DNA of 64,000 nucleotides, from positions 2,320,736-2,384,735 of the forward strand of contig NZ_OY760905.1 in the NCBI RefSeq assembly GCF_963664135.1, written 5' to 3'. Position 1 is the stretch's first letter. Each line of letters begins with the position of its first letter. The stretch is from an uncultured Acetobacterium sp. Lineage in GTDB: Bacteria; Bacillota; Clostridia; Eubacteriales; Eubacteriaceae. Under the pieces are notes generated by a model that was given only the letters and a program-made list of their open reading frames with translations, had not been told where the DNA came from and did no database searches. Of this stretch, positions 1 to 7,055 are shown one piece after another. The position numbers were made by a program, and so were the translations under genes.

Positions 1-96
1 ATATATCTCGCCTTCTTCTAGCAATAAATTTACATTTTTTAGAGCCAAGGTTTGCCCATAGTTTTTGGTTAAATGAACGGTCTCGATAATTTTCAT
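1..96 (-). CDS. ABC transporter ATP-binding protein, N-terminus (cut by window edge)
   Basis: The first 32 codons of a minus-strand gene are visible; the rest lies beyond base 1. The translation begins MKIIETVHLTKNYG and continues into ALKNVNLLLEEGE, the typical first strand, A-loop tyrosine and lead-in to Walker A of an ABC exporter ATPase. Walker A itself is not in the window, so the family call rests on the N-terminal pattern alone. A strong ribosome binding site (GGAGG) lies about 10 bases before the ATG at 96. Substrate and partner permease cannot be seen. Confidence 0.75.
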   Translation of the reverse strand, partial: MKIIETVHLTKNYGQTLALKNVNLLLEEGEIY

Positions 97-224
97 GAGA
101 ATCTTTCCTCCATCCTATAAAGGAATCGGTGTTCTTGCTCAATCTATCTCGTCAACCTATTGTAACGTATTACTCAAAAAAGGTAAAGTCCTGGCGATTT
201 TTCATCTTTTTTGACACAAGAAAT

Positions 225-248
225 CCCCATCTAAATTAATAAATGGGG
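225..248 (-). terminator. Weak hairpin after the broken lplA
   Basis: CCCCAT (225-230) can pair with ATGGGG (243-248) around an AT-rich loop just downstream of the lplA remnant. The following minus-strand bases are only moderately T-rich, so termination strength is uncertain. Confidence 0.35.
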
Positions 249-257
249 TGCACTCCA

Positions 258-826
258 TTAGCAAATAATATCTGCCAGTTCGTCCATGTTAATATTGTAA
301 AAGCCGTGTTTGATATCACACTGTTCAATGGCTTTTTTGATGCTTTCTTTTTCATAGTTAGTATCTATTAATGCGTCACTGAGAACAGAAATGTCCATGG
401 TTCCGAAGAAGTCGCCGTAGATGTGGCAATCGGTGATTTTACCCTTATTCACATCCAGTTTGAATTCCATTTTACCGCCATCAAACCGTCCGGTTCTGGT
501 GATATTGAATTTGGGAGAGGTTCCGTAATTCCATTCCCAACTTTCAAATTTTTCTTTAGCAATGGCATTGATCCGGACCTGATCGGCCGGTGTGAGTTTA
601 TATTCTTTATCGGAACCTTGCATGATACTGTCCACCATCAGTTTTCTGAAGGTATCCGTGTTCACTGGCCGGTTTAGGTGATCAGAAATATTTGTCACCC
701 GTTCCTTAACGGATTTGATCCCTTTAGAAATAATTTTGTAGTCATCCACAGTGAGGCACTTCACCATCTGTTCAAAATCGGTGTTGAATAACAAGAATCG
801 GTTGAGTTGTTCTCGACATAAATCAT
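258..826 (-). pseudogene. lplA: Lipoate-protein ligase A, disrupted by an internal out-of-frame deletion
   Basis: An ATG at 826 overlaps the lipA stop (ATGA) and opens the frame MIYVENNSTD, the classic start of LplA ligases. That frame shifts away from the family within about eleven codons and stops after 21. Homology resumes in another frame near 794 with LLFNTDFEQM and continues as a normal LplA C-terminal half ending at 258, including the accessory domain (IYGDFFG). About 130-150 codons carrying the catalytic N-terminal domain (lipoyl-adenylate site) are absent compared with the family's usual 325-340 residues. The remaining 178-codon frame has only a TTG as possible start and no convincing ribosome binding site. 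The gene would have attached lipoate to lipoyl domains, such as the one encoded at 1694. Confidence 0.8.
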
Positions 827-1680
827 TTTATTTTGCCTCCTGCAAGTGCTTCTTCCGCTCGGTAGGAGCTGCGAACCAGGGGACTACTGGCAATATAATG
901 AAACCCTTTTTCTTCACCGATCTTTTTATATTCTTCGAACTTTTCAGGGGTCACATAGCATTTGACACTAATATGTTTGGCTGATGGCCGCAGATACTGA
1001 CCGATCGTAAAAATATCACAGCCCGCTTTAAGACTGTCATCCATGACCTGATAAACCTGTTCATCGGTTTCCCCAAGCCCAACCATAATACCGGTTTTGG
1101 TTTTGATATGGGGTGCTCTCTTCTTTACATACTGAATCACGTACATCGATCGTTCATAATCTGCTTCCGGGCGAACTTCCAGGTATAGTTCCCTGACCGT
1201 TTCAACATTATGATTAATAACATCCGGCTTTGCTCCAATGACGATATCCAAATGTTTGTCCACGCCTCTGAGATCCGGAATCAGCACTTCTATGGAAACT
1301 CCAGGATTTAATTTCCGAACCGCATTGATGGTGTCTGCAAAGTGTTTGGCTCCGCCATCCTCCAAATCATCCCGGGTGACGCTGGTGATGACCACGTGCT
1401 TTAAATCCAGGGTTTTTACGGCCTCGGCAAGATGCTGGGGTTCATTGGGATCGACCGGCTCCACCACGCCACTGGACACATTGCAAAATCGGCAATGTCG
1501 GGTACAGATATTTCCCAGAATCATAAATGTGGCGGTCCGTTTTTTATAGCACTCCCCCAAATTGGGGCAATTGGCTTCTTTACAAACCGTGTTAAGTTTT
1601 AATTTGGCCATGAGCCCACTGACTTCATCCACGGCCTCCTTATTGTAGCTGACCTTTAACCATTCTGGTTTCTTTTCCAT
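823..1680 (-). CDS. lipA: Lipoyl synthase (radical SAM)
   Basis: LipA inserts two sulfurs into protein-bound octanoyl groups to make lipoyl cofactor. The 285-residue protein has the family length. It shows the auxiliary-cluster motif CKEANCPNLGEC near residue 33, the radical SAM motif CTRHCRFC near residue 60, and the C-terminal RSSY motif near residue 271. The start ATG at 1680 follows GAGG at good distance. It lies between a lipoyl-domain gene and a broken lplA, with 13 bases to the former and a 4-base ATGA overlap with the latter, so the three were one operon. No octanoyltransferase gene (lipB, lipM) is in the window. With lplA broken here, the source of octanoylated substrate must be elsewhere. 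Confidence 0.96.
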   Translation of the reverse strand: MEKKPEWLKVSYNKEAVDEVSGLMAKLKLNTVCKEANCPNLGECYKKRTATFMILGNICTRHCRFCNVSSGVVEPVDPNEPQHLAEAVKTLDLKHVVITSVTRDDLEDGGAKHFADTINAVRKLNPGVSIEVLIPDLRGVDKHLDIVIGAKPDVINHNVETVRELYLEVRPEADYERSMYVIQYVKKRAPHIKTKTGIMVGLGETDEQVYQVMDDSLKAGCDIFTIGQYLRPSAKHISVKCYVTPEKFEEYKKIGEEKGFHYIASSPLVRSSYRAEEALAGGKIK

Positions 1681-1693
1681 TTTGGCCTCTTAA

Positions 1694-1933
1694 TTAATCG
1701 CAGTTGATGACAGCAATGATTTCATCCACTTTAATTTCATCGCCGGCTTCAAAAAAGATCTCTTCCAAAACACCGGATTCCATACTTTCGACTTCACTGA
1801 CGACCTTTTCGGTTTCAATCTCGAAAAGCACATCACCTTTTTTTACCATATCCCCAGCTTCTTTATTCCACGCCGCCAACACCGCGGTTTCCATTTGTTC
1901 ACTTAATTTTGGCATTTGAATATTTTTTTTCAT
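1694..1933 (-). CDS. Free-standing lipoyl (biotinyl-like) domain protein
   Basis: This 79-residue protein is a single lipoyl domain. It begins MKKNIQMPKLSEQME and carries the lipoylation motif ETEKVVSEVES with the acceptor lysine in the middle, then ends at the usual domain boundary (IIAVINCD). The start at 1933 is preferred over 1963 because AAGGA lies about 10 bases before it. Full E2 subunits of 2-oxoacid or acetoin dehydrogenases carry such a domain followed by E3-binding and catalytic domains, none of which is present. It may be a genuine stand-alone carrier (compare GcvH-like proteins) or the surviving N-terminus of an E2. Its position just before lipA suggests it is or was a lipoylation substrate. 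Confidence 0.8.
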   Translation of the reverse strand: MKKNIQMPKLSEQMETAVLAAWNKEAGDMVKKGDVLFEIETEKVVSEVESMESGVLEEIFFEAGDEIKVDEIIAVINCD

Positions 1934-1966
1934 TTTAATCTCATCCTTTAAATTTTTAATCAATAC

Positions 1967-2164
1967 TTAGCCTTTTTTGAAAAAACATTCCGTTAAGCGC
2001 TCTGCCTTATTCAGCCTATCTTTTACAAACCTTGTTGCTTGCAGTTTATTTAATATCGCCTGATAACCATATCGGGATTCGGCACGAGCCGCTTCAATTT
2101 CTGGGTTTTGCAACCCATCCACTGAAACCTCACACTTGGCAATTTTGCCTTTGACGATTTCCAA
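1967..2164 (-). pseudogene. Probable C-terminal remnant of a second lipoate-ligase-type gene
   Basis: A 65-codon frame reads LEIVKGKIAKCEVSVDGLQ followed by NPEIEAARAESRYGYQAI. This resembles the C-terminal accessory domain of LplA-type ligases, where a beta strand, a KG-I turn, 'v.sD.l.p' and a helix occur in that order. The only starts are TTG at 2164 or similar weak codons, and no ribosome binding site was found. The frame extends a few codons upstream to a TGA near 2225 without any catalytic domain. It sits 33 bases before the lipoyl-domain gene on the same strand. It could also be a small functional accessory protein, since archaea encode such a domain as a separate LplB. I favour a remnant, with moderate certainty. 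Confidence 0.5.
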
Positions 2165-2346
2165 TCTGATTCGTTGGTGTTGCCAACAACCTACAATAAC
2201 AATTGCCGCTCTTTCAAATCACATGATTATGCTTATTTTTCGCACCTGAAATATGACTATTATTTTATCCGAGAACAGCTTTGTCGTCTACTTTATTTTG
2301 GTCACCTTTCTGACTCTAAATGAAACCATCCTTACTGCCTGTTCTA

Positions 2347-2378
2347 TCAGGACTTAAATAATAGGTAATTCGTCCTGA
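2347..2378. promoter_or_regulatory. Inverted repeat in the promoter region of the lipoprotein gene
   Basis: TCAGGAC (2347-2353) and GTCCTGA (2372-2378) form a perfect 7-base inverted repeat. It is followed by TATGATAAAAT (from 2381) and the ribosome binding site GGAGG at about 2400. The placement next to a -10-like sequence suggests an operator, but no regulator is known. Confidence 0.35.
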
Positions 2379-2412
2379 AATATGATAAAATAAGCGTTTG
2401 GAGGAATTGAAA

Positions 2413-3516
2413 ATGAAACGAAAACTCTTACTTGTAACATCATTTATTTTAAGCGTCATTTTTATCTTTTCCGGTTGCCAATTACTAAGCGGTACCCGAA
2501 CCACCTTTACTCCTAAAGATTCGCTGGCGGTCCATTTTCTGGATGTCGGTCAGGGCGATGCCATCCTGCTGGTGGACCGGGATCAGACCATGTTGATTGA
2601 TGGTGGCAACCCGGAAAACGGCAATCAAATTGTCGCCTATCTCAAAGGTCTGGGCATCACGCAGTTGGATTACGTGGTGGCAACCCATAATCATAATGAC
2701 CATGCCGGAGGATTGACTGATGTGGTTGCTCAGCTTGATGTGTCCAATTTATATGTAACCAACTCAAAAGAAACGGAAGCTTCAAAAAACCTGATTGCTA
2801 AAGCTAAGTCCAAAAACATCCCTATTTCCACCCCCAGTCCGGGAACAACCCTGACTTTTGGCGGCTCGACCATCAACTTTTTAGGACCCCTCAGTGTTCA
2901 TGAGGACGTTAATGACGACTCCATTGTTATGAAGGTCACTCATGGCAGTCATCGCTTTCTTTTTACTGGTGATATGGAAGCAATGGCTGAAAAAGAATTG
3001 CTGGCGCAAAACCTTGATCTGTCAGCTGATGTGCTCAAAGTTGGTCATCATGGCAGTTATTCGTCCACCGGTTATGTCTTTCTGCGGGCAGTGAACCCCC
3101 GGTATGCGGTGATTTCCTGCGGTGTGAACAACGACTACGGCCACCCCCATGAAGAAACCCTGAGCCGTCTCAATGATGTTGGCTCGACCATTTTCCGCAC
3201 CGACCTGATCGGAACCATCGTGGCCACCAGTGAAGGCGATCAGCTAACCTTTAACAAAAATGGCGTTACCCCCACCCAACCTTATCAGGAGGTGAATAAC
3301 GGTCTGGGTTCAACAACCAGCCCCGTTTCAGAAACACCAACCAATACAGCCACGGCCGAAAACGCCACTTATATTGGTAATAAAAACTCCAAGGTTTATC
3401 ATCTGCCCAGCTGTTCCGGTTTGCCGAAAGAATCCAACCGGATTTATCTAAACAGTCTGGAAGAGGTGCATGCCCAAGGACTGACCCCTTGTGGAATTTG
3501 CAAGCCACCAAGCTAA
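2413..3516 (+). CDS. ComEC-type metallo-beta-lactamase-fold lipoprotein with C-terminal CxxC domain
   Basis: This predicted secreted lipoprotein has 367 residues. A signal peptide ends in a lipobox (FSGC, Cys near residue 22). The MBL-fold domain follows, with FLDVGQGDAILL, the metal motif THNHNDHAGG, TGDMEAMAE and KVGHHGS in order; it is the soluble domain found in ComEC competence channels, here without membrane segments. After a Thr/Ser-rich linker, the last 50 residues carry the pattern YIGNKNSKVYH...C...PCGICKP, an Ada-like Cys-rich module seen at the end of extracellular nucleases. The start at 2413 follows GGAGG; an upstream TTG at 2398 would overlap that site. A nuclease or phosphodiesterase at the cell surface is plausible, but the substrate is unknown. 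Confidence 0.9.
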   Translation: MKRKLLLVTSFILSVIFIFSGCQLLSGTRTTFTPKDSLAVHFLDVGQGDAILLVDRDQTMLIDGGNPENGNQIVAYLKGLGITQLDYVVATHNHNDHAGGLTDVVAQLDVSNLYVTNSKETEASKNLIAKAKSKNIPISTPSPGTTLTFGGSTINFLGPLSVHEDVNDDSIVMKVTHGSHRFLFTGDMEAMAEKELLAQNLDLSADVLKVGHHGSYSSTGYVFLRAVNPRYAVISCGVNNDYGHPHEETLSRLNDVGSTIFRTDLIGTIVATSEGDQLTFNKNGVTPTQPYQEVNNGLGSTTSPVSETPTNTATAENATYIGNKNSKVYHLPSCSGLPKESNRIYLNSLEEVHAQGLTPCGICKPPS

Positions 3517-3535
3517 AACAGCATGAATATTATCA

Positions 3536-3587
3536 AGGCCAGTGTTTATCGGTAGTCGTCTTCGATAAACACTGGCCTATTTTTTTG
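3536..3587 (+). terminator. Strong intrinsic terminator after the MBL lipoprotein gene
   Basis: A perfect 16-base stem (3536-3551 with 3563-3578) with an 11-base loop is followed by seven T residues. It ends the plus-strand gene and may also serve the opposing ABC operon. Confidence 0.95.
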
Positions 3588-3629
3588 TTCTTTTTACTTT
3601 GTTTTTACTTTATGATTAAACTCAATTGA

Positions 3630-4364
3630 CTACCCGGTCACCACATCCCGCCGTTTTAACCAGGTGATGGCAAATAGACAAAAACCAGCGATAAAAACAG
3701 CACAGGCAATCAGAAACTGAATTTCTCCCACCAACATCGGTGCCGCCGGATCGTTGGCTCGCATCCCCAGGGTTATTAAGGCATAAGGAAAGTAGAGGCC
3801 ATAGCCTTGAGATAACAGTGCCAACCCGGCAATGCCACCCATCAGAGCAATCCCCACCGGTACCGCAAAGCTGCGAATCACCAGCGATAGACATAGCTGC
3901 AAAGCGCATACCACCATACCGCCCAAGGCTCCAAACAAAAGCCAGATCGGTAATTCTGGCGGAATCGGTCCCGAAAGCCCCGCCAGCAGTCCAGAAATAA
4001 TAAACAAAAGTCCAATCCAGATCTGGGTCAAAACCACCATCAGCCAGCCCATCATCAATTTCGCCATAAATACCTGTGTTATCGGAACCGGGGCGGTCAT
4101 CACCGCATTCCAGTTATGATTGGCATGTTCCAGCCGAAATAGATAGGAAGCGTAGATCCCAATTAATACCGGCAGGAAAAAATAACAGGCAAACAGGGTA
4201 TGTTGGGTCCACAGGCTGTACCACTCATGCTCCAGCATTCCTAAATTATTCAAATAATTAAAAGTACCCATAAAGGCCGGAATAATGGGAATCAGTAAAA
4301 AAGCCAGCCACACCGGACTATGTCGCATCTTGATCATTTCTGCTTTTAAAACACGTTTAAGCAT
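3630..4364 (-). CDS. Lantibiotic-immunity-type ABC transporter permease (MutG/SpaG-like)
   Basis: The 244-residue protein has about six hydrophobic segments. Its N-terminus (KRVLKAEMIKMRHSPVWLA) and the segment around SHNW-like 'EHANHNWNAVMTAPVP' are typical of ABC-2 permeases of the bacitracin/lantibiotic protection group (BcrB, MutE/MutG). It is the last gene of a three-gene operon with a second permease 3 bases upstream and the ATPase before that. GGGAGG lies about 10 bases before the ATG at 4364. It should form a heteromeric exporter with the 4368 product, clearing antimicrobial peptides from the membrane. No bacteriocin structural gene is nearby, so a resistance rather than self-immunity role is inferred. 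Confidence 0.85.
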   Translation of the reverse strand: MLKRVLKAEMIKMRHSPVWLAFLLIPIIPAFMGTFNYLNNLGMLEHEWYSLWTQHTLFACYFFLPVLIGIYASYLFRLEHANHNWNAVMTAPVPITQVFMAKLMMGWLMVVLTQIWIGLLFIISGLLAGLSGPIPPELPIWLLFGALGGMVVCALQLCLSLVIRSFAVPVGIALMGGIAGLALLSQGYGLYFPYALITLGMRANDPAAPMLVGEIQFLIACAVFIAGFCLFAITWLKRRDVVTG

Positions 4365-4367
4365 CGC

Positions 4368-5120
4368 TCAGACCTCCCTTCTGACAAATAAAGTCCGGCT
4401 GATTCCATAAATCAGCACAAAGAAAACCAAAATCAAACCAAAACCCGACCAATCAATGGCCGTCCAGTAAAAATCAGTGGCTCGGGTGGCCTCATCCCAG
4501 TTCATCCCCACCTGCATTAGCACCCCGTAATAACTCCACAGAATCAGCTTTTGAAAGCCCTGCGGGAAAAACATACTGAATAAGCCAATAAAACCGCCGA
4601 CGAGTCCCAAAGTCATTGGCACCATCTGATTGGCAACGAGCATTGAGACTCCTTGTTGAAAGGCATAAATGGTCAGACTTACTATCAGCGTAAAAAACAG
4701 GTAGCCCGCCAGCGCGCCCCAGGGCACCGGTCCGCCAAACTGCAGCGCAAAGCCCATAACAATCATGATGGCCAGCTGTCCCAGGGCGGCAACAAGCATA
4801 TAGGTACTGCCCCAGATAAACTTGGCAGCAAATATCCGACTGGTCGGAATAATGGTTTCTAGCAGCTTAAAGGTTTGACCCTGATGCTCCACGTCACTGA
4901 GACGGGAAGCCACCACTGCGGCGATTACCGGCATGATGATACAGTTGAGCATCGGAAATTGATAGAGAAAAAACATCCAGCCCTGGATCAGGTCATCGGC
5001 ATCCTTGTTGGAAATAGCCCAGCCCGCCCAGAGCAGCTGAACGGCCATCATCACCGCCACCACCAGCCAGATCTTGCGACCCTTTGTTTTTAAGACCTCC
5101 ATCCCGATAGCGGCTTTCAT
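4368..5120 (-). CDS. Lantibiotic-immunity-type ABC transporter permease (MutE/SpaE-like)
   Basis: This 250-residue integral membrane protein has about six transmembrane segments. It begins MKAAIGMEVLKTKGRKIW and has the region DVEHQGQTFKLLETIIPTSR, matching the first permease of MutFEG/SpaFEG/CprABC-type exporters. Its ATG overlaps the stop of the ATPase gene by four bases, which implies translational coupling and co-assembly. The protein ends in FVRREV, close to the usual cytoplasmic C-terminus. Specificity within the bacitracin, nisin and mutacin group cannot be read from sequence alone. Confidence 0.85.
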   Translation of the reverse strand: MKAAIGMEVLKTKGRKIWLVVAVMMAVQLLWAGWAISNKDADDLIQGWMFFLYQFPMLNCIIMPVIAAVVASRLSDVEHQGQTFKLLETIIPTSRIFAAKFIWGSTYMLVAALGQLAIMIVMGFALQFGGPVPWGALAGYLFFTLIVSLTIYAFQQGVSMLVANQMVPMTLGLVGGFIGLFSMFFPQGFQKLILWSYYGVLMQVGMNWDEATRATDFYWTAIDWSGFGLILVFFVLIYGISRTLFVRREV

Positions 5121-6031
5121 AAACTCACCGCCGTTCCAGTCAGCTCCAGGAAAATATCCTCCAGGCTCTTTTTACGCTCTTCAATCCGAACCAGGCCAAT
5201 ATTATTCTGGCCCAAAACCTTGCTGATTTCGGCCATCATCGTATCTTTCATCTGCGGGATAATCAGATAATCATCCTGAGCTTCCCAGGCCACGCCGTTT
5301 TGACTGAGGAATGATTTGGTCACCTCATTATTCATGGTTCGCACCGCCAGATGCTGCTGACTGTACTGGTGCAGCTTGGTCAGGCTGTCCTGATAAACCA
5401 GCTCGCCTTCCCGAATGATTCCCACCCGGGTGGCCAGCTGATCAATTTCACTTAGGAGGTGGCTGGAGACGACCACGGTCATTCCAAATTTTTGCGGCAG
5501 CGACTGAATCAGTTCCCGCATTTCCTGAATACCAGCCGGATCCAGCCCGTTGGTGGGTTCATCCAGAATCAGCAGCTTGGGATAGCCCAACAACGCACTG
5601 GCCAACCCTAACCGCTGTTTCATCCCCAGCGAATACTGACTGACTTTTTTGTTCTGCTGATTCTCCAGCCGAACTATTTTCAGGACTTCGGTAATATTCT
5701 GTTTTGGTACGCCTCGCAGGGTTTGGAAGATCCGCAGGTTTTCTTCACCAGTTAGATGCCCATAATAGCTGGGCGACTCGATCAAAGAACCGACATTTTT
5801 AAGATTTTCCAGGCGATTTTTGCTGTTAACCCGTTTTCCGAAAACCGTAATCTCCCCGGCTGTAGGCTTGGCCAACCCCAGAATCATCTTCAGTGTCGTC
5901 GATTTTCCGGCGCCGTTGGGCCCCAGAAAGCCATAAATCGCCCCTTCCGGAACCGACAGATCCACATCCTTGACCCGATAAACATTCCCATATTGTTTGC
6001 TGAGACCCTCAGTCTCGATAATATTGCTCAT
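5117..6031 (-). CDS. Lantibiotic-immunity-type ABC transporter ATPase (MutF/BcrA-like)
   Basis: The 304-residue ATPase powers the two permeases encoded downstream. Walker A GPNGAGKST lies near residue 38, the signature YSLGMKQRLGLA near 130, and Walker B LLILDEPTNGLDP near 155. The N-terminus IIETEGLSKQYGNVY and the C-terminal KKSLEDIFLELT are typical of the BcrA/MutF group. The ATG at 6031 is preferred to 6040 because AAGGAG sits eight bases upstream. The operon is transcribed away from a response regulator and sensor kinase pair encoded on the plus strand, the usual arrangement in which the kinase senses a peptide antibiotic and the regulator induces the transporter. Confidence 0.93.
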   Translation of the reverse strand: MSNIIETEGLSKQYGNVYRVKDVDLSVPEGAIYGFLGPNGAGKSTTLKMILGLAKPTAGEITVFGKRVNSKNRLENLKNVGSLIESPSYYGHLTGEENLRIFQTLRGVPKQNITEVLKIVRLENQQNKKVSQYSLGMKQRLGLASALLGYPKLLILDEPTNGLDPAGIQEMRELIQSLPQKFGMTVVVSSHLLSEIDQLATRVGIIREGELVYQDSLTKLHQYSQQHLAVRTMNNEVTKSFLSQNGVAWEAQDDYLIIPQMKDTMMAEISKVLGQNNIGLVRIEERKKSLEDIFLELTGTAVSL

Positions 6032-6069
6032 AATATGCACTCCTTCTTAATATTGCCTTTTAATTGTGA

Positions 6070-6206
6070 AACACCGAACAATGATTGCTTTGGGTTCAGT
6101 TTCCACAAACAATTGTGTAACGTGTAGGCGAACTGTTCATAGAACTGTCCGCCGTACAGTGTAACAATTGTTTCGTGCGAAACTGAGCCCAAAGCTCACG
6201 GCAGTT
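6070..6206. repeat. Dispersed imperfect palindrome, copy A
   Basis: About 137 bases fold onto themselves. GCTTTGGG...CAGTTTC near 6087 pairs with GAAACTG...CCCAAAGC near 6178-6195; AAACAATTGT pairs with ACAATTGTTT; and GAACTGTTC/GAACTGTCC meet at the centre near 6140. A second copy, roughly 85% identical by eye, occurs at 19538-19694. Neither copy has a plausible reading frame. It separates the divergent exporter operon and its regulators, so it may also act as a transcription barrier. Confidence 0.85.
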
Positions 6207-6335
6207 TTTCTACACCTTTATGATAGCCCATGAACCTTACGGCGGGTTGTCCCCGGCCTTACGTTTACCTTAATTTTGATCTGATCCGCTAACACCAACT
6301 ATTTTTTCAGGTATAATAACGAAGAGGTGATTCGG

Positions 6336-7055
6336 ATGAAAACAATCTTTGACGCAAAACTTCTGGTTGTGGATGACGAACCAGAAATTATCAATCTATT
6401 AAAAACAATCCTCCATCAGGCCGGCTTTACTCAGGTAATAAGCGCCGAAAACTGCCAGCAGGCTCGGGCGCTTTTTGCTTTAGAAAAGCCCGATGGAGTA
6501 ATTTTCGATGTGACGCTGCCGGATGGTGATGGATTTTCACTGATGCAGGAACTGCGGCAGCAGTCAAATGTGCCGATGCTGTTTTTATCGGCTCGGGATG
6601 AGGATGAGAACCGACTCTTGGGGTTAGGGCTGGGTGCTGACGACTACATTACCAAACCCTTTCTGCCCCGGGAGCTGGTGCTGCGCTTAAGCGGAATCCT
6701 GCGGCGAGTTTACCAGCCACTACAGACTCAGCCGCTGGCGGAGGAATGTCTGGTACTGGGGACAGTAACCGTCAATTTTAAAAGCGGCATTGTTCAAACC
6801 GGTGATGGTGAAAAAAACCTGACCGCCAAGGAGCATGCCCTGCTGAAAAAACTCTGGGAAAATCAGGGCAATATCGTCACCGCCGACAGCCTCTGCCGCA
6901 GCGCCTGGGATGATGATCTCTACGGTTATGAAAATACCCTGATGGTTCACATCCGGCGACTCCGGGAAAAAATTGAGGTAGATCCCTCCCAACCCCAATA
7001 CCTGTTGACCATCCGGGGCATGGGTTATAAACTGGCAAAGGAGAGTAATCGTTGA
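6336..7055 (+). CDS. OmpR/PhoB-family response regulator
   Basis: This DNA-binding regulator has 239 residues. The receiver domain carries the acidic pair in LLVVDDEPEI, the phospho-acceptor Asp in IFDVTLPDGDG near residue 58, and the conserved lysine in ITKPF. The C-terminal winged helix ends with HIRRLREKIE and IRGMGYKL. ATG 6336 follows GAGGTG; the GTG at 6327 is part of that site. A TATAAT lies at 6312-6317 without a clear -35, placing a transcript start very close to the ribosome binding site. The gene overlaps the kinase by four bases and is divergent from the MutFEG-like operon, its probable target. It resembles CprR/NisR-type regulators by context. Confidence 0.93.
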   Translation: MKTIFDAKLLVVDDEPEIINLLKTILHQAGFTQVISAENCQQARALFALEKPDGVIFDVTLPDGDGFSLMQELRQQSNVPMLFLSARDEDENRLLGLGLGADDYITKPFLPRELVLRLSGILRRVYQPLQTQPLAEECLVLGTVTVNFKSGIVQTGDGEKNLTAKEHALLKKLWENQGNIVTADSLCRSAWDDDLYGYENTLMVHIRRLREKIEVDPSQPQYLLTIRGMGYKLAKESNR

